A stretch of 21,399 nucleotides of DNA from positions 1 through 21,399 of the forward strand of contig JAEDEG010000042.1 in NCBI GenBank assembly GCA_016293435.1, given 5' to 3'. The notes beneath the pieces were generated by a model that was given only the letters and a program-made list of their open reading frames with translations, was not told the origin of the DNA and did no database searches. This document shows, in pieces, positions 9,001-16,424 of this stretch. The DNA is from Clostridia bacterium (GTDB lineage: Bacteria > Bacillota > Clostridia > UMGS1810). Each line of letters opens with the position of its first letter. The first letter of the stretch is position 1. Made by a program: the position numbers and the translations under genes.

Positions 9001-10518
9001 TATGTTAAAGGTGCCGAAGCCGGCGGCTTTATCAGCTCGCGCGAAATATCTGCTCCAACCTTTGTCGGCTTTCATGGCGGACGAACAAATTTGCCTCATG
9101 ATATGCTCGATGTAGGGCAGTTTGTATTTGCATCAGATGGAATTGAGTGGGTAATTGATTTAGGCGGAGATGATTACAATCTTCCGGGATATTTCAACAA
9201 AAATGGTTACAAATTATACCGCAAGAGACCTGAGGGTGAAAATTGTATTGTTCTTAATCCTCAGATTGATGTAGAAAACTACTATGGTCAGAATCTCAAT
9301 GCTTATGCTTCTCTTAAGGCGTTTGAAGCAAATAAGCCACTCGGAGCATATGCTGCACTTGACCTTAGCGAGGCATATGCAAGAGATGCGGAAAAATATA
9401 TAAGAGGATACTATTTTGGCGACAGCAGAAATACTCTTACTGTGCAGGATGAACTTACTTTGAAATCCAACACTGAGCTCTATTGGTTTATGCATACCGA
9501 AAAAAATATTAATATAATCGATAAAACACATGCCAAACTTACCGATGAATCCACTGGCAAAACTCTCACGGTTGAAGTATACTGTAATGCTGCGGATTTT
9601 ACTTTGAAAGAAATGCCTGCAGAGCCTTTGTCAACTTCTCCCAAGATTCCCGGTCAAAATGAGAATGTCGGTTACAAAAAGCTTGCAATTCACATTCCTG
9701 AAATTTCCGGCGATGTGGTCATTTCTGTCAAGCTTTCTCCTGACAACGGAAGCTATACACAGACACCTCTTAAATATATGCCAATATCGCAATGGACCGT
9801 TCCGGATGGTGAATTGCCAAACAGGCCGGTTTTGTCAGGCATATTTGTTGACGGCAAGCTCATAGACGGATTTCTCCCCGGAAAGTATTCTTACACTATT
9901 GATTTACCATACGGAACAACAAAGGTTCCACAGATAACGGCTACTGCTGACACAGGTACTGTAACAGTTGCACAGGCTGCATCACTAAATGAGAAAAGTG
10001 TCGTTACACTAAGTGTTGACGGATACGGTACATTTAATATAGATGTACTTTATAATGTATCTAAAGAGAAGCCTATTAACGTAAATGATTCTATATCGCC
10101 GGGGGTTAAACCTCTGTTGGGTCTTTCTAATGAATTAATTGTTCCTGTTGCTGTATACGGAAAAACTGTTCCCGAACCGATTAACGGTCCCGATAGACTT
10201 CTTGATAATAATAAAGAAACACGATATGCTCAAGGGGAATACGGCATATGGATAGAAGCAGATCTTGGCTCTGTTCAGCAAATCGGCGGTGTCGCACTTT
10301 CGTTCTATGACGGAAATAAACGAATTGCCAATTTTGAACTGCTTTACTCCGAAGATGGCACAAATTATAAAAGAGTATACAGAGGTAAGTCATCAGGTAT
10401 TACCGATGATTATGAGTACTATGCAATTCCGGAAAGTGTACGCTATATACGATGCGTAGGCTGGGGAACAACAGCATCTTCATGGTTCAGCTTGACAGAA
10501 TTTCGAGCGTTTAAGTAA
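6094..10518 (+). CDS. Multidomain heparinase II/III-like polysaccharide lyase
   Basis: A 1474-residue exported enzyme. Order of parts: signal peptide 1-24; two LamG-like beta-sandwich domains (~30-210 and ~230-430); a stalk (copper-amine-oxidase N-terminal-like) domain ~460-580 (IIDGTMMMPLEMLSML, then SGILYFPLRSVSE); an alpha-helical toroid ~628-960 starting HPRIYITKENAEYM; a beta-sandwich heparinase II/III C-terminal-type domain from ~990; a cadherin-like sandwich ~1240-1325; and a discoidin/F5-8C (CBM32-like) domain ~1350-1474. Candidate active-site residues are N794, Y844/E846/Y850/Y853 in the DGGYFESVSYSSY stretch, H895/H897/H901, and H1002 with D1006 in PHDMLDVGQF. Family knowledge says such enzymes cleave uronate-containing polysaccharides by beta-elimination. 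The substrate cannot be read from sequence. No SLH, dockerin or LPXTG anchor is visible. The ribosome binding site AAGGAGG is 7 nt before the start. It is the only obvious enzyme of the block. The toroid call is good; the exact lyase family number is not assigned. Confidence 0.85.
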   Translation: MYKRIISFLLSFLILSSACSAIASDAQITVYISDGYTSYAENQENAGPLKVSSGIDTRIINDNGNKVLFSRAYIDDVILKASIPENDENVTVMSAKLKFTGENFTGKLFTVSRGTKKISLLSISEDGSLALYDGKKIGGIDRGRYHTYTIVTNWQNQYCDFYIDQKCVASRWFLPLKGSYQSPDTIEFSVNYIDSEINVYVDDVRAYAGNTLPWNIKFPAEKSNTEKLDFVPTQNINEEVKIISNITFNKHTRDISISKKSGGGIVTHFADENTNAGYAKLLADEKSVDGSYFDVTPDLKGASQYVVDFRFKVNTLTGSAVFHYFDTKNESGKWRIGYDAKSNGAITSSTAGNIAKYSLGVWNRFSVAYNIPAGTAAVYINGTFACSHEIPSDYYPNIFRFDIRTAVGSNFDVDIDWIRIYTGRQLMSDELFEVHEEDISGSIMDYTKETAAALNGNAVFMLSNNTMYIDGQKKSFADESCKPYIIDGTMMMPLEMLSMLTVDEITYDKITGTIKIGDTFLLKRGETLYTENGLSAHLPVAPVEKSGILYFPLRSVSEDILSKNVLWDDRGFVVISDEIIEPYSGVPYLDRFFVGRPIDLIYRYMQYDNPTGKQIIEDIKANYPNNGHPRIYITKENAEYMLNKISSDNEWKQAYDNLIEAAEIAVNKDYTVNAALEDDSKQMAAQYWQRDIQTLALAYALTGDDRYATQGVESMKIFAQWETMGYNVAQLTSGHWAAGMGIGFDAFYNYMNSSLSGRADMQYIKERILALTFADHYSKYTSNDGPGWVTMQDNFLGVIGGGLLTLGLAVADEEDMQEVSGTILSSVLKSLQIAAGLFYPDGGYFESVSYSSYMLENFMIGLEALVNCCGTDYGFGSAKGFADAGTAYTYLQSTHTHINYHDGYRGYKTDFVREFMAYLYGVNLNHAELSQTIKTLMGRSADLKTLFYYDKAITDKNIAVDIHDIPLDAYVKGAEAGGFISSREISAPTFVGFHGGRTNLPHDMLDVGQFVFASDGIEWVIDLGGDDYNLPGYFNKNGYKLYRKRPEGENCIVLNPQIDVENYYGQNLNAYASLKAFEANKPLGAYAALDLSEAYARDAEKYIRGYYFGDSRNTLTVQDELTLKSNTELYWFMHTEKNINIIDKTHAKLTDESTGKTLTVEVYCNAADFTLKEMPAEPLSTSPKIPGQNENVGYKKLAIHIPEISGDVVISVKLSPDNGSYTQTPLKYMPISQWTVPDGELPNRPVLSGIFVDGKLIDGFLPGKYSYTIDLPYGTTKVPQITATADTGTVTVAQAASLNEKSVVTLSVDGYGTFNIDVLYNVSKEKPINVNDSISPGVKPLLGLSNELIVPVAVYGKTVPEPINGPDRLLDNNKETRYAQGEYGIWIEADLGSVQQIGGVALSFYDGNKRIANFELLYSEDGTNYKRVYRGKSSGITDDYEYYAIPESVRYIRCVGWGTTASSWFSLTEFRAFK

Positions 10519-10531
10519 AGGAGGTGTGACT

Positions 10532-12148
10532 ATGAAATTAAAAAAAATATTATCACTAATAATTTTGACAGTGCTATTTGTAAATGCATTTTCTATATTT
10601 AGTTTTGCCGCATATGATACTGCAGTGACCAGCCCTTTGACTGATGAAACGGTAGACACTACGTTTGATGAAATTGTTTTCACCTCGCCCGAAGGATCAC
10701 TAACCACACTCAGACTTGACGGTGTTTTACTCGCCGAAATCATATCTCTTGGAGAAAACCGGGTGGATATTGACAGAGAACTTTCAGTTGGTAATCACAA
10801 GATATCTCTTGCATCAGCATACGGCGATGACATTCAGCTTAGTGAAACATATTTTAATGTTCAAAAGACCCACGAATCGATTTTGTATATTGGGGATTTT
10901 ACAAACAGTAACCTTTGTAGCCTTTCACCTAATGAAAACGTTGCAGCCGGTATAAATTCTGCGGGTGATACAGTTTATGCTGCCTCAGGATTTCGTACCG
11001 GTGCTTCAGGCGAAGAAAAAGGTGCAGTGGGGTTTAGAATAGGGGAGAGAACAGCTGTTGAACCTACAGTGCACCAACATGGGTTTTACTACGGTTTAAC
11101 AACAACGAGCTATAGTCTCAATAATGGATTTATACTCGAATACGACCTTAAGCTCAATAATATAGGTTTATTTGAGATAGAAACCAAAAACAAATCGGGT
11201 ACATTCGGTAGTCTTTGTACGCAGGGATTATTTGGTACAGACGGCAAAATCAAGGGTACAAATTACTCATATCCCCAAAATAAGTGGATGCATGTTAGGC
11301 ATGTGGTTGATGTTGCAAATTATAATGAGGATTTATGGATTGACGACAATTTGGTAATAGAAAATAAAGCAACAACCAATGCACTCAAAAATCTTACAAA
11401 TATGAAATTTCAGTATTTTCCATCAACATCTTTACAAGAACAGGAGTTTGTTATAGATAATATTAAGCTTACAGGCAGCACCACATACAAAGGATTTAAT
11501 GATATTTTGTATCAAAATAATTCGGGAGAATATGTTGTTGCAACAAACGATGTTGTAACACAGCCTACAAATTCTGTAATGCTATCGTCAGATATGAATT
11601 TGTCTGAGCTTTCATCATGGGACGAATTTAAAGTATTTGTCGACGGTTTTGAGGTTGAGATTTCGAATAAATACGTCGACGAAGATAGTAATTTGATTAT
11701 TGTCTTTCCAAATTTGCTTGAAGGTGTAAGCAGAATATCGGTTGAGGCAAAAGCTACATTTAACAAATCAGTATCAATTAATTTAATGAAAAAATTTGAT
11801 TTGAATACACTAAACTTTGGTTTGAGAGAAATCTCTTACTCATTAAATGGTAAGAGATGCATATCCGAAAATCAACTCAAATCAGGTGACGAGCTCAGTG
11901 CCGAGTTTAAGCTTAAAAATGCTGATGGATATACCAAAAGTGCTGTGTGTGTAATGGGAGTATATTCCAAAGATAGAATTGTAGCCTTTAAAACCGTTAC
12001 AGTTGAAGTGCCGCGATATACAGGTAGTAGGAGGACAGCAATCTCGGTAACAATTCCTTCTGGCGATGATTTTAGCGTTGAGTGCTTCGTTATTGATACT
12101 TATACAGATAGAAACGTAATATCGTTGCTTTCAAAAATTGGTTATTAA
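10532..12148 (+). CDS. Secreted Ig-like plus LamG-like protein, no enzyme signature
   Basis: A 538-residue exported protein. Residues 1-27 are a signal peptide ending SFAA. Then follow an Ig-like sandwich (~33-110, starting SPLTDETVDTTF and ending HKISLASAYGDD), a LamG/concanavalin-like domain (~115-315, with WMHVRHVVDVANY and FVIDNIKLTG), an SbsA-like Ig stretch (~316-410) and a C-terminal sandwich (~420-538). The same order occurs in the C-terminal half of the next protein, so the two look like paralogues. ATG 10532 is chosen because AAGGAGG lies 7 nt before it. A GTG six bases earlier overlaps the spacer and is less likely. No anchor or catalytic motif is visible. The role is probably carbohydrate binding or surface assembly, inferred from fold type and operon position only. 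Confidence 0.8.
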   Translation: MKLKKILSLIILTVLFVNAFSIFSFAAYDTAVTSPLTDETVDTTFDEIVFTSPEGSLTTLRLDGVLLAEIISLGENRVDIDRELSVGNHKISLASAYGDDIQLSETYFNVQKTHESILYIGDFTNSNLCSLSPNENVAAGINSAGDTVYAASGFRTGASGEEKGAVGFRIGERTAVEPTVHQHGFYYGLTTTSYSLNNGFILEYDLKLNNIGLFEIETKNKSGTFGSLCTQGLFGTDGKIKGTNYSYPQNKWMHVRHVVDVANYNEDLWIDDNLVIENKATTNALKNLTNMKFQYFPSTSLQEQEFVIDNIKLTGSTTYKGFNDILYQNNSGEYVVATNDVVTQPTNSVMLSSDMNLSELSSWDEFKVFVDGFEVEISNKYVDEDSNLIIVFPNLLEGVSRISVEAKATFNKSVSINLMKKFDLNTLNFGLREISYSLNGKRCISENQLKSGDELSAEFKLKNADGYTKSAVCVMGVYSKDRIVAFKTVTVEVPRYTGSRRTAISVTIPSGDDFSVECFVIDTYTDRNVISLLSKIGY

Positions 12149-12280
12149 AATATAATGGGTTAATCAAATTAATATACAAAACCGTAATCAACCACGGATT
12201 AAAAAGGTTGATAGAAAGGAGTAAGATATATTTGTAAATGACTGTTAGATGAGTCAATTACATTATATCGGTTAGAAAAA
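12149..12280 (+). promoter_or_regulatory. 132-nt structured leader between the last two surface genes
   Basis: This is by far the largest gap in the block. It holds a 7-bp inverted repeat (ATCAACC near 12187, GGTTGAT near 12206), a TATAAT at 12151-12156 with no good -35 box, a strong Shine-Dalgarno at 12215-12221, and then a hairpin before the start codon. It may act as an internal control point that sets the level of the last gene separately from the first four. Confidence 0.5.
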
Positions 12281-12283
12281 ATG
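12215..12283 (+). promoter_or_regulatory. Split ribosome binding site bridged by a hairpin
   Basis: The Shine-Dalgarno AAAGGAG (12215-12221) is 59 nt from ATG 12281. Between them, 12225-12269 folds on itself. GATATA (12225-12230) pairs with TATATC (12264-12269), TGTAA (12233-12237) with TTACA (12258-12262), and TGACT (12239-12243) with AGTCA (12252-12256), around an 8-nt loop. With the stem formed, only 3 nt before and 11 nt after it separate the Shine-Dalgarno from the ATG. No other good site precedes ATG 12281. A four-codon ORF (ATG 12238 to TGA 12250-12252) lies inside the stem and loop. Confidence 0.5.
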
Positions 12284-15200
12284 AAAAAATTTTTATGCTG
12301 CCTGCTTAGTGTTTTTATAATAATAGCAGGTTCTGTAAATGCAATGGCAATCAATGTTGACACAGTTAATTTCAATTCGGGAGATATTTATCCTTTTATA
12401 ATTGGGGGTATTAATCCCTCAGATGGTGAAGTAACCTTTTCTCCTGCTCAGCTATCTTCCGGAGATTATGCAGTTAAAATAACATCTACAACATCAAACA
12501 TCAATATTTCAAATTCGTATATGCGATATGATACTGATGTAGCTTCTGAAGCTATCGTTTCAGTTAGCTATGATATTATGCTTGAAGATGGTATTCAAAA
12601 TGGCACATCGGGCAAAGCCTTTTATATGGAGCAAAAGCTTTTGACTTATAGCTGGGATAACAAAACTTTGCCGAGCTTTGTTGTAGCTGATGAGGGAAAT
12701 ACATTTGGTGATGCATTGTGGGAATCAGGTAAATGGTATACGGTTGAATATTCGGTTGATTGTGAAAACAAAACAGTGACTACATTACTTACAGACAAAG
12801 AGACATCGTTAACTCAGACTGCTGCATCAGCACCGCTGACCGGTAAAAGTGATGTCAGTGGATTCGATCTTGTTGACTTACATCCTATGGGTGCCGGTAC
12901 AATATGGATTGATAATTTTAACGTTAATAAATTCTATAATAAAGTAAATATAATCTCTCCAATCAATAATCTTGTTGTGGGTAACAATTCAAAGCTTATT
13001 CTTACGGCCGAAATGCCCGTAGGATATACTTCTGCAAGTGTTTCGATTGACGGTGTTGTTGTCAATGATTCGATTGATGTAGGAATTGATCATCTTAAGA
13101 TAAAGCTTGATGTTTCGGGGCTTGACTTTGGGCGACATACAGTATCGGTGTCGGCAATCTGTGGTTCCGCGGTATATACAGACAGTGAAGTATTTACTTT
13201 AACGCAATCTGTTGTAAATAAGGCAAGTGTTGATATTAACAATACAACAACAAAATTAAATTCCGGCAAAACAATATATATTCTTTCTAATTTAACAAAT
13301 GCATCTTTAAATAATGATTCTGCTTCCGGTACATTTACCTATACCGATGCAGATAAATCGTCTGATGCAGCTGCGGAGCTTGGCACACAAAGCTCGGTAT
13401 TTACAACCGGAATTGTGGAATATGATGCCACAATTAAATTTACTGATCCTGCTGCTCAAAAGCTTGAGCATTACCAGCGCTACACCAGTAATGGATACAA
13501 AGAGTTTACACGTGTAATTATGGAAAATTCCAAATTTCTTGATGGAACTGAATGTGCTTTGAATACTGAGTATCAACTTCACATATCAATTGATTTAGAT
13601 AATAGAAAAATTATATATCAAATTGACAATAATGAAGCGGTAGAAATTGATGATGATAATTTAAGCCTTGGTACATGGATTAGCAAATTTAAATATACTG
13701 CATCACCGGGAAATACGTTCGTACTCAGCAATTATAAGTTTACACTATCAAGTTATTCCTATTTTCCGTATATCAGTGACTATTCATATTTAATAGCCGG
13801 TGAAGAGGTAGCAGAAGATGAATGGGCAGACGGCAAGTTTTCTTCAGCGGCAGATAGTCTTGTAATTACATTCAGTGAAGCAATTACTCAAGACGACATA
13901 TCATTTGCGTTAGGATATATAGAAAAATCAAATTCACAAGATTTGATTGAAGCAGAATTTGAGCTTGATGGAAACAGAGTAATAATCACTCCCAAAAACG
14001 GATTTGAAGTATCAACGGACTATATTGTTACATTCAGCAATATAATCCATAACGGTGAGTCATATGATCATCCCCTTGTTGCAAAACTATCGTCCATTCT
14101 CGGATTTTCGCTTGTGAGTCCTGCAAATAGTGCTGTTATTGAAGATAAAGATATTGTATTTTGTGCAACTGTACCTTCAGATTCGGGAACACCTGTATTT
14201 AAGCTCGACGGAACACCTATTACAATGCATTCGGTAAATGGTAAATATACATATACACTTCCTCAAGAAAGAATACATCTTGGTCATCATGTTTTTGAAG
14301 TATTCGCAAATGAGTATTATGCAAATTCTGAATTTGAAGTTGTAAAATGTCTTGCTAATGAAATCACGTTTTCCGCTGCATCTATGCCAAACGTGTACAA
14401 CGGCAACGTGGAGGCGTGTACAGGTTCTGATGATGTAATTAATGATGCAATTAAAATGACTTCTACAGATTCAAATATTTTTGCATATTTTAACTGTCAA
14501 CCAAATATTTCCGAAGCTACTATTATAGTTGAAATGGATCTAAAGCGAGATGCAAACACTCCTTTCGAGCTCGAAGCAGTAGACAGAACGGGGACAACTG
14601 TTTGGTCAAAACTTGGTTTTTTAAAGCCGCTTATATCAGCGGATGGTAAGATTGCAGGTACATCAGTTGTTTTTCCTGCTGATGAATGGCATAACTTAAA
14701 AGTTATTCAGGATATTGTAAATGATACATGCGAAGTATATTATGACGGTAATTTAGTAAGGAGCGGCGAGGATGATACCGGCATAGATACACTTTCCGAC
14801 CTGAAATTTCAGATGCCTGCATGCTTTGGCAGCTCTCTTTATTTCGACAATGTAAAGATATTGCCGTATATTACAAATCCTCGTCTTTCATATGTTTCTT
14901 ACGAAAAGGACGGAGCATATACAGAGGCTGCTGATAATGTGATTTCTGTGTTTTCTGATAAAATTAAACTCACCATGAGCGAAGATTTTGATTCTATCAC
15001 TGCTGAAGATATAACTATAAACGGAGAATCTGTTTCGTCTGTCGAAGCAAGCGGAAACGATATCATAATCACTCCGGCTTCTTTGGATGTGAATAGCGAC
15101 GTTGTTATTACATTTGCACCAACACTTACAAATGATGGTTTCGCTCTTGGTCAGGCATATGATATCAGACTCAAAACAGCAGATGAAGATGTTATTGGCA

Positions 15201-15472
15201 ATTTTAAGATTTCACAAAATGACAATAATGCATCTGCAGAGCTTGAAGTTTATAAATCAAAAAACAGTATATTACCAGAAAGTTCGGTTATTATTATTGC
15301 ATCATACAATGGCAACAAGCTGACAAACGTATATTTTGAAGAAAAATCAATTCTGCTGGGGAAAAACAGTTTGTCAGTATCTCTTGACTCTTTGAATGGT
15401 GGGACAAAAGTCAAGGCGTTTTTATGGTCATCGGTTGGCGAAGTTTGCCCTATGTTAGAAAATGCTGAATAA
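12281..15472 (+). CDS. Large secreted protein with three LamG-like units and Ig-like modules
   Basis: A 1063-residue exported protein. Signal peptide 1-24 (MKKFLCC, hydrophobic core, NAMA). Approximate order: LamG-like 1 (30-223), Ig-like (224-310, SPINNLVVGNNS), LamG-like 2 (318-500), SbsA-like Ig (501-608, with VIITPKNGFEVSTDYIVTFS), Ig-like (609-690, SPANSAVIEDKD), LamG-like 3 (692-866), SbsA-like Ig (867-975, with IIITPASLDVNSDVVITFAP) and a C-terminal sandwich containing VKAFLWSSVGEVCPM. That last motif recalls the C-terminal module of many clostridial polysaccharide-degrading proteins. Internal duplication is clear: an Ig-LamG-SbsA order occurs twice, and the second set plus tail matches the architecture of the preceding protein. 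No catalytic residues, SLH or dockerin are visible. The start is fixed by the signal peptide, but the ribosome binding site is displaced (see the split site). Role: probably binding or bridging polysaccharide at the surface; this is inference. Confidence 0.85.
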   Translation: MKKFLCCLLSVFIIIAGSVNAMAINVDTVNFNSGDIYPFIIGGINPSDGEVTFSPAQLSSGDYAVKITSTTSNINISNSYMRYDTDVASEAIVSVSYDIMLEDGIQNGTSGKAFYMEQKLLTYSWDNKTLPSFVVADEGNTFGDALWESGKWYTVEYSVDCENKTVTTLLTDKETSLTQTAASAPLTGKSDVSGFDLVDLHPMGAGTIWIDNFNVNKFYNKVNIISPINNLVVGNNSKLILTAEMPVGYTSASVSIDGVVVNDSIDVGIDHLKIKLDVSGLDFGRHTVSVSAICGSAVYTDSEVFTLTQSVVNKASVDINNTTTKLNSGKTIYILSNLTNASLNNDSASGTFTYTDADKSSDAAAELGTQSSVFTTGIVEYDATIKFTDPAAQKLEHYQRYTSNGYKEFTRVIMENSKFLDGTECALNTEYQLHISIDLDNRKIIYQIDNNEAVEIDDDNLSLGTWISKFKYTASPGNTFVLSNYKFTLSSYSYFPYISDYSYLIAGEEVAEDEWADGKFSSAADSLVITFSEAITQDDISFALGYIEKSNSQDLIEAEFELDGNRVIITPKNGFEVSTDYIVTFSNIIHNGESYDHPLVAKLSSILGFSLVSPANSAVIEDKDIVFCATVPSDSGTPVFKLDGTPITMHSVNGKYTYTLPQERIHLGHHVFEVFANEYYANSEFEVVKCLANEITFSAASMPNVYNGNVEACTGSDDVINDAIKMTSTDSNIFAYFNCQPNISEATIIVEMDLKRDANTPFELEAVDRTGTTVWSKLGFLKPLISADGKIAGTSVVFPADEWHNLKVIQDIVNDTCEVYYDGNLVRSGEDDTGIDTLSDLKFQMPACFGSSLYFDNVKILPYITNPRLSYVSYEKDGAYTEAADNVISVFSDKIKLTMSEDFDSITAEDITINGESVSSVEASGNDIIITPASLDVNSDVVITFAPTLTNDGFALGQAYDIRLKTADEDVIGNFKISQNDNNASAELEVYKSKNSILPESSVIIIASYNGNKLTNVYFEEKSILLGKNSLSVSLDSLNGGTKVKAFLWSSVGEVCPMLENAE

Positions 15473-15742
15473 AATATTAATAATAAAATTACTTTAATAT
15501 TTGGTAGGGTTCAAGAAAATCGTTGATAATGAAATGCGAATAATTTTCAGACTGCTTTTATTTCGCTAATCCAAGATTATGCCCGTACAATATATGGCTC
15601 GTGTTACCGCATGAATAACTGCAATCAAACTACATTGTGTATTTTGAAATGATTGGGTGGTTAAGATATTGAGAGAAGTTCCACCTTCTCCGCCATTACA
15701 TAAATACACTTTTTTGCGAGTGAGTGTATTTACAATTTAGTT
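15473..15742. other. Gene-free stretch after the surface block
   Basis: I see no coding region here on either strand. It contains a 10-bp hairpin, TAAATACACT at 15701-15710 with AGTGTATTTA at 15723-15732. Just before it, CCTTCTCCGCCA (15684-15695) matches the usual 3' end of tRNA-Ser genes, but the rest of a tRNA is missing. No clear terminator lies directly after the stop at 15472. Confidence 0.5.
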
Positions 15743-15787
15743 GAGGATATTGTTTGATTATTCAAGCAATATCCTCTTTCTCATTTT
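15743..15787 (+). terminator. Strong hairpin terminator, possibly for the surface block
   Basis: GAGGATATTG (15743-15752) pairs with CAATATCCTC (15767-15776). The stem continues inward through a T.G pair and TTGA/TCAA around a TTAT loop. It is followed by TTTCTCATTTT. It lies ~270 nt beyond the last surface gene and is the first convincing plus-strand terminator after it. It overlaps the end of the minus-strand recombinase remnant, so it may serve both strands. Confidence 0.6.
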
Positions 15788-16097
15788 GCAGAAGATTTTT
15801 TATAAACCGATATTCGATTTTAATTTCCTGTGTTACGGGAGTTGTACTTCTGTCATTTTCAAAAAGCGTTATACTTTCGATAAGTCTGCAGACCGTTTCA
15901 CGGTCAAGTTCCGTTATGTTTTCGTATGATGAAATCATATCAAGCCATTCATTTATGCTGCCGACAGTTCCATTCATATTGACAAATTTTATAAGGTCAG
16001 GTAAGCTTTTTTCCAAATCTGCTGTTTCCGCCGTGATAAATGTTTGCTGCCATATTTGTTCATGGTAATACCTCCGAAAAAATTTTTTATGTGGGAT
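15762..16097 (-). pseudogene. C-terminal fragment of a large serine recombinase (DUF4368 type)
   Basis: The minus frame is open from 16097 to the stop at 15762-15764 (111 codons) but lacks the catalytic resolvase and recombinase domains. The segment WLDMISSYENITELDRETV followed by CRLIESITLFE and later QEIKIEYRFI matches the conserved end of large serine recombinases of conjugative/mobilisable elements of Firmicutes, where a helix, a short 'V/I-x-V/F-E' strand and a final E-I-x-Y-x-F-I strand close the protein. A TTG at 16014-16016 would start an 84-codon product but is internal to the homologous region. A good GGAGG plus ATG (16062-16064) lies in a different frame, which suggests a frameshift or chance. 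This marks the former presence of a mobile element; the rest of it is gone from the window. Confidence 0.6.
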
Positions 16098-16208
16098 TTA
16101 CCATTATTCTACCATTTGCCAGACTAAATATCCACTTGAAATCAAAACCGGATTTTACTTTGTCAATTAAGAAAGGTAAAGAATTTTAAAAAAAATTAAA
16201 TTTTACTA
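16098..16208. other. AT-rich spacer before the tRNA promoter
   Basis: No ORF, hairpin or repeat of note is seen between the recombinase remnant and the tRNA promoter. Confidence 0.5.
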
Positions 16209-16237
16209 TTGACAAATCTGTAGATCTTTGGTATAAT
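16209..16237 (+). promoter_or_regulatory. Consensus sigma-A promoter for tRNA-Thr
   Basis: TTGACA at 16209-16214 and TATAAT at 16232-16237 are both perfect consensus with a 17-bp spacer. Transcription should start near 16244, about 11 nt before the tRNA. Confidence 0.9.
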
Positions 16238-16254
16238 ACACAATTGTGAGACAT

Positions 16255-16329
<75 letters not shown>

Positions 16330-16330
<1 letters not shown>

Positions 16331-16370
16331 AAAGAAAAATCCTGTCTAAAGGCAGGATTTTTCTTTTATA
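16330..16370 (+). terminator. Terminator of the tRNA-Thr gene
   Basis: A 15-bp perfect stem, AAAAGAAAAATCCTG (16330-16344) with its complement at 16353-16367, has an 8-nt loop. The 3' arm is T-rich (ATTTTTCTTTT). It starts at the last base of the encoded CCA. Confidence 0.9.
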
Positions 16371-16424
16371 CTATTTAACAAACGGAATTTTTATATTTTA
16401 TTAGCAGACGAAAGGAACGTAAAA

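Noticed and set aside
6094..10518. Lipoprotein signal in the lyase (cysteine in LSSACSA)
   Set aside because: The residue three before the cysteine is Ser, not a typical lipobox Leu/Val/Ile, and an ordinary cleavage site follows at AIAS.
12151..12156. TATAAT as an independent promoter for the last surface gene
   Set aside because: No -35 hexamer at 16-18 bp upstream (nearest is TTGCTT at 20 bp). Kept only as a note in the leader entry.
16000..16064. Separate small gene starting ATG 16062-16064 (minus) with a good GGAGG site
   Set aside because: It reads only 24 codons before a stop and overlaps the recombinase frame, which carries the conserved pattern. More likely a frameshift product or chance.
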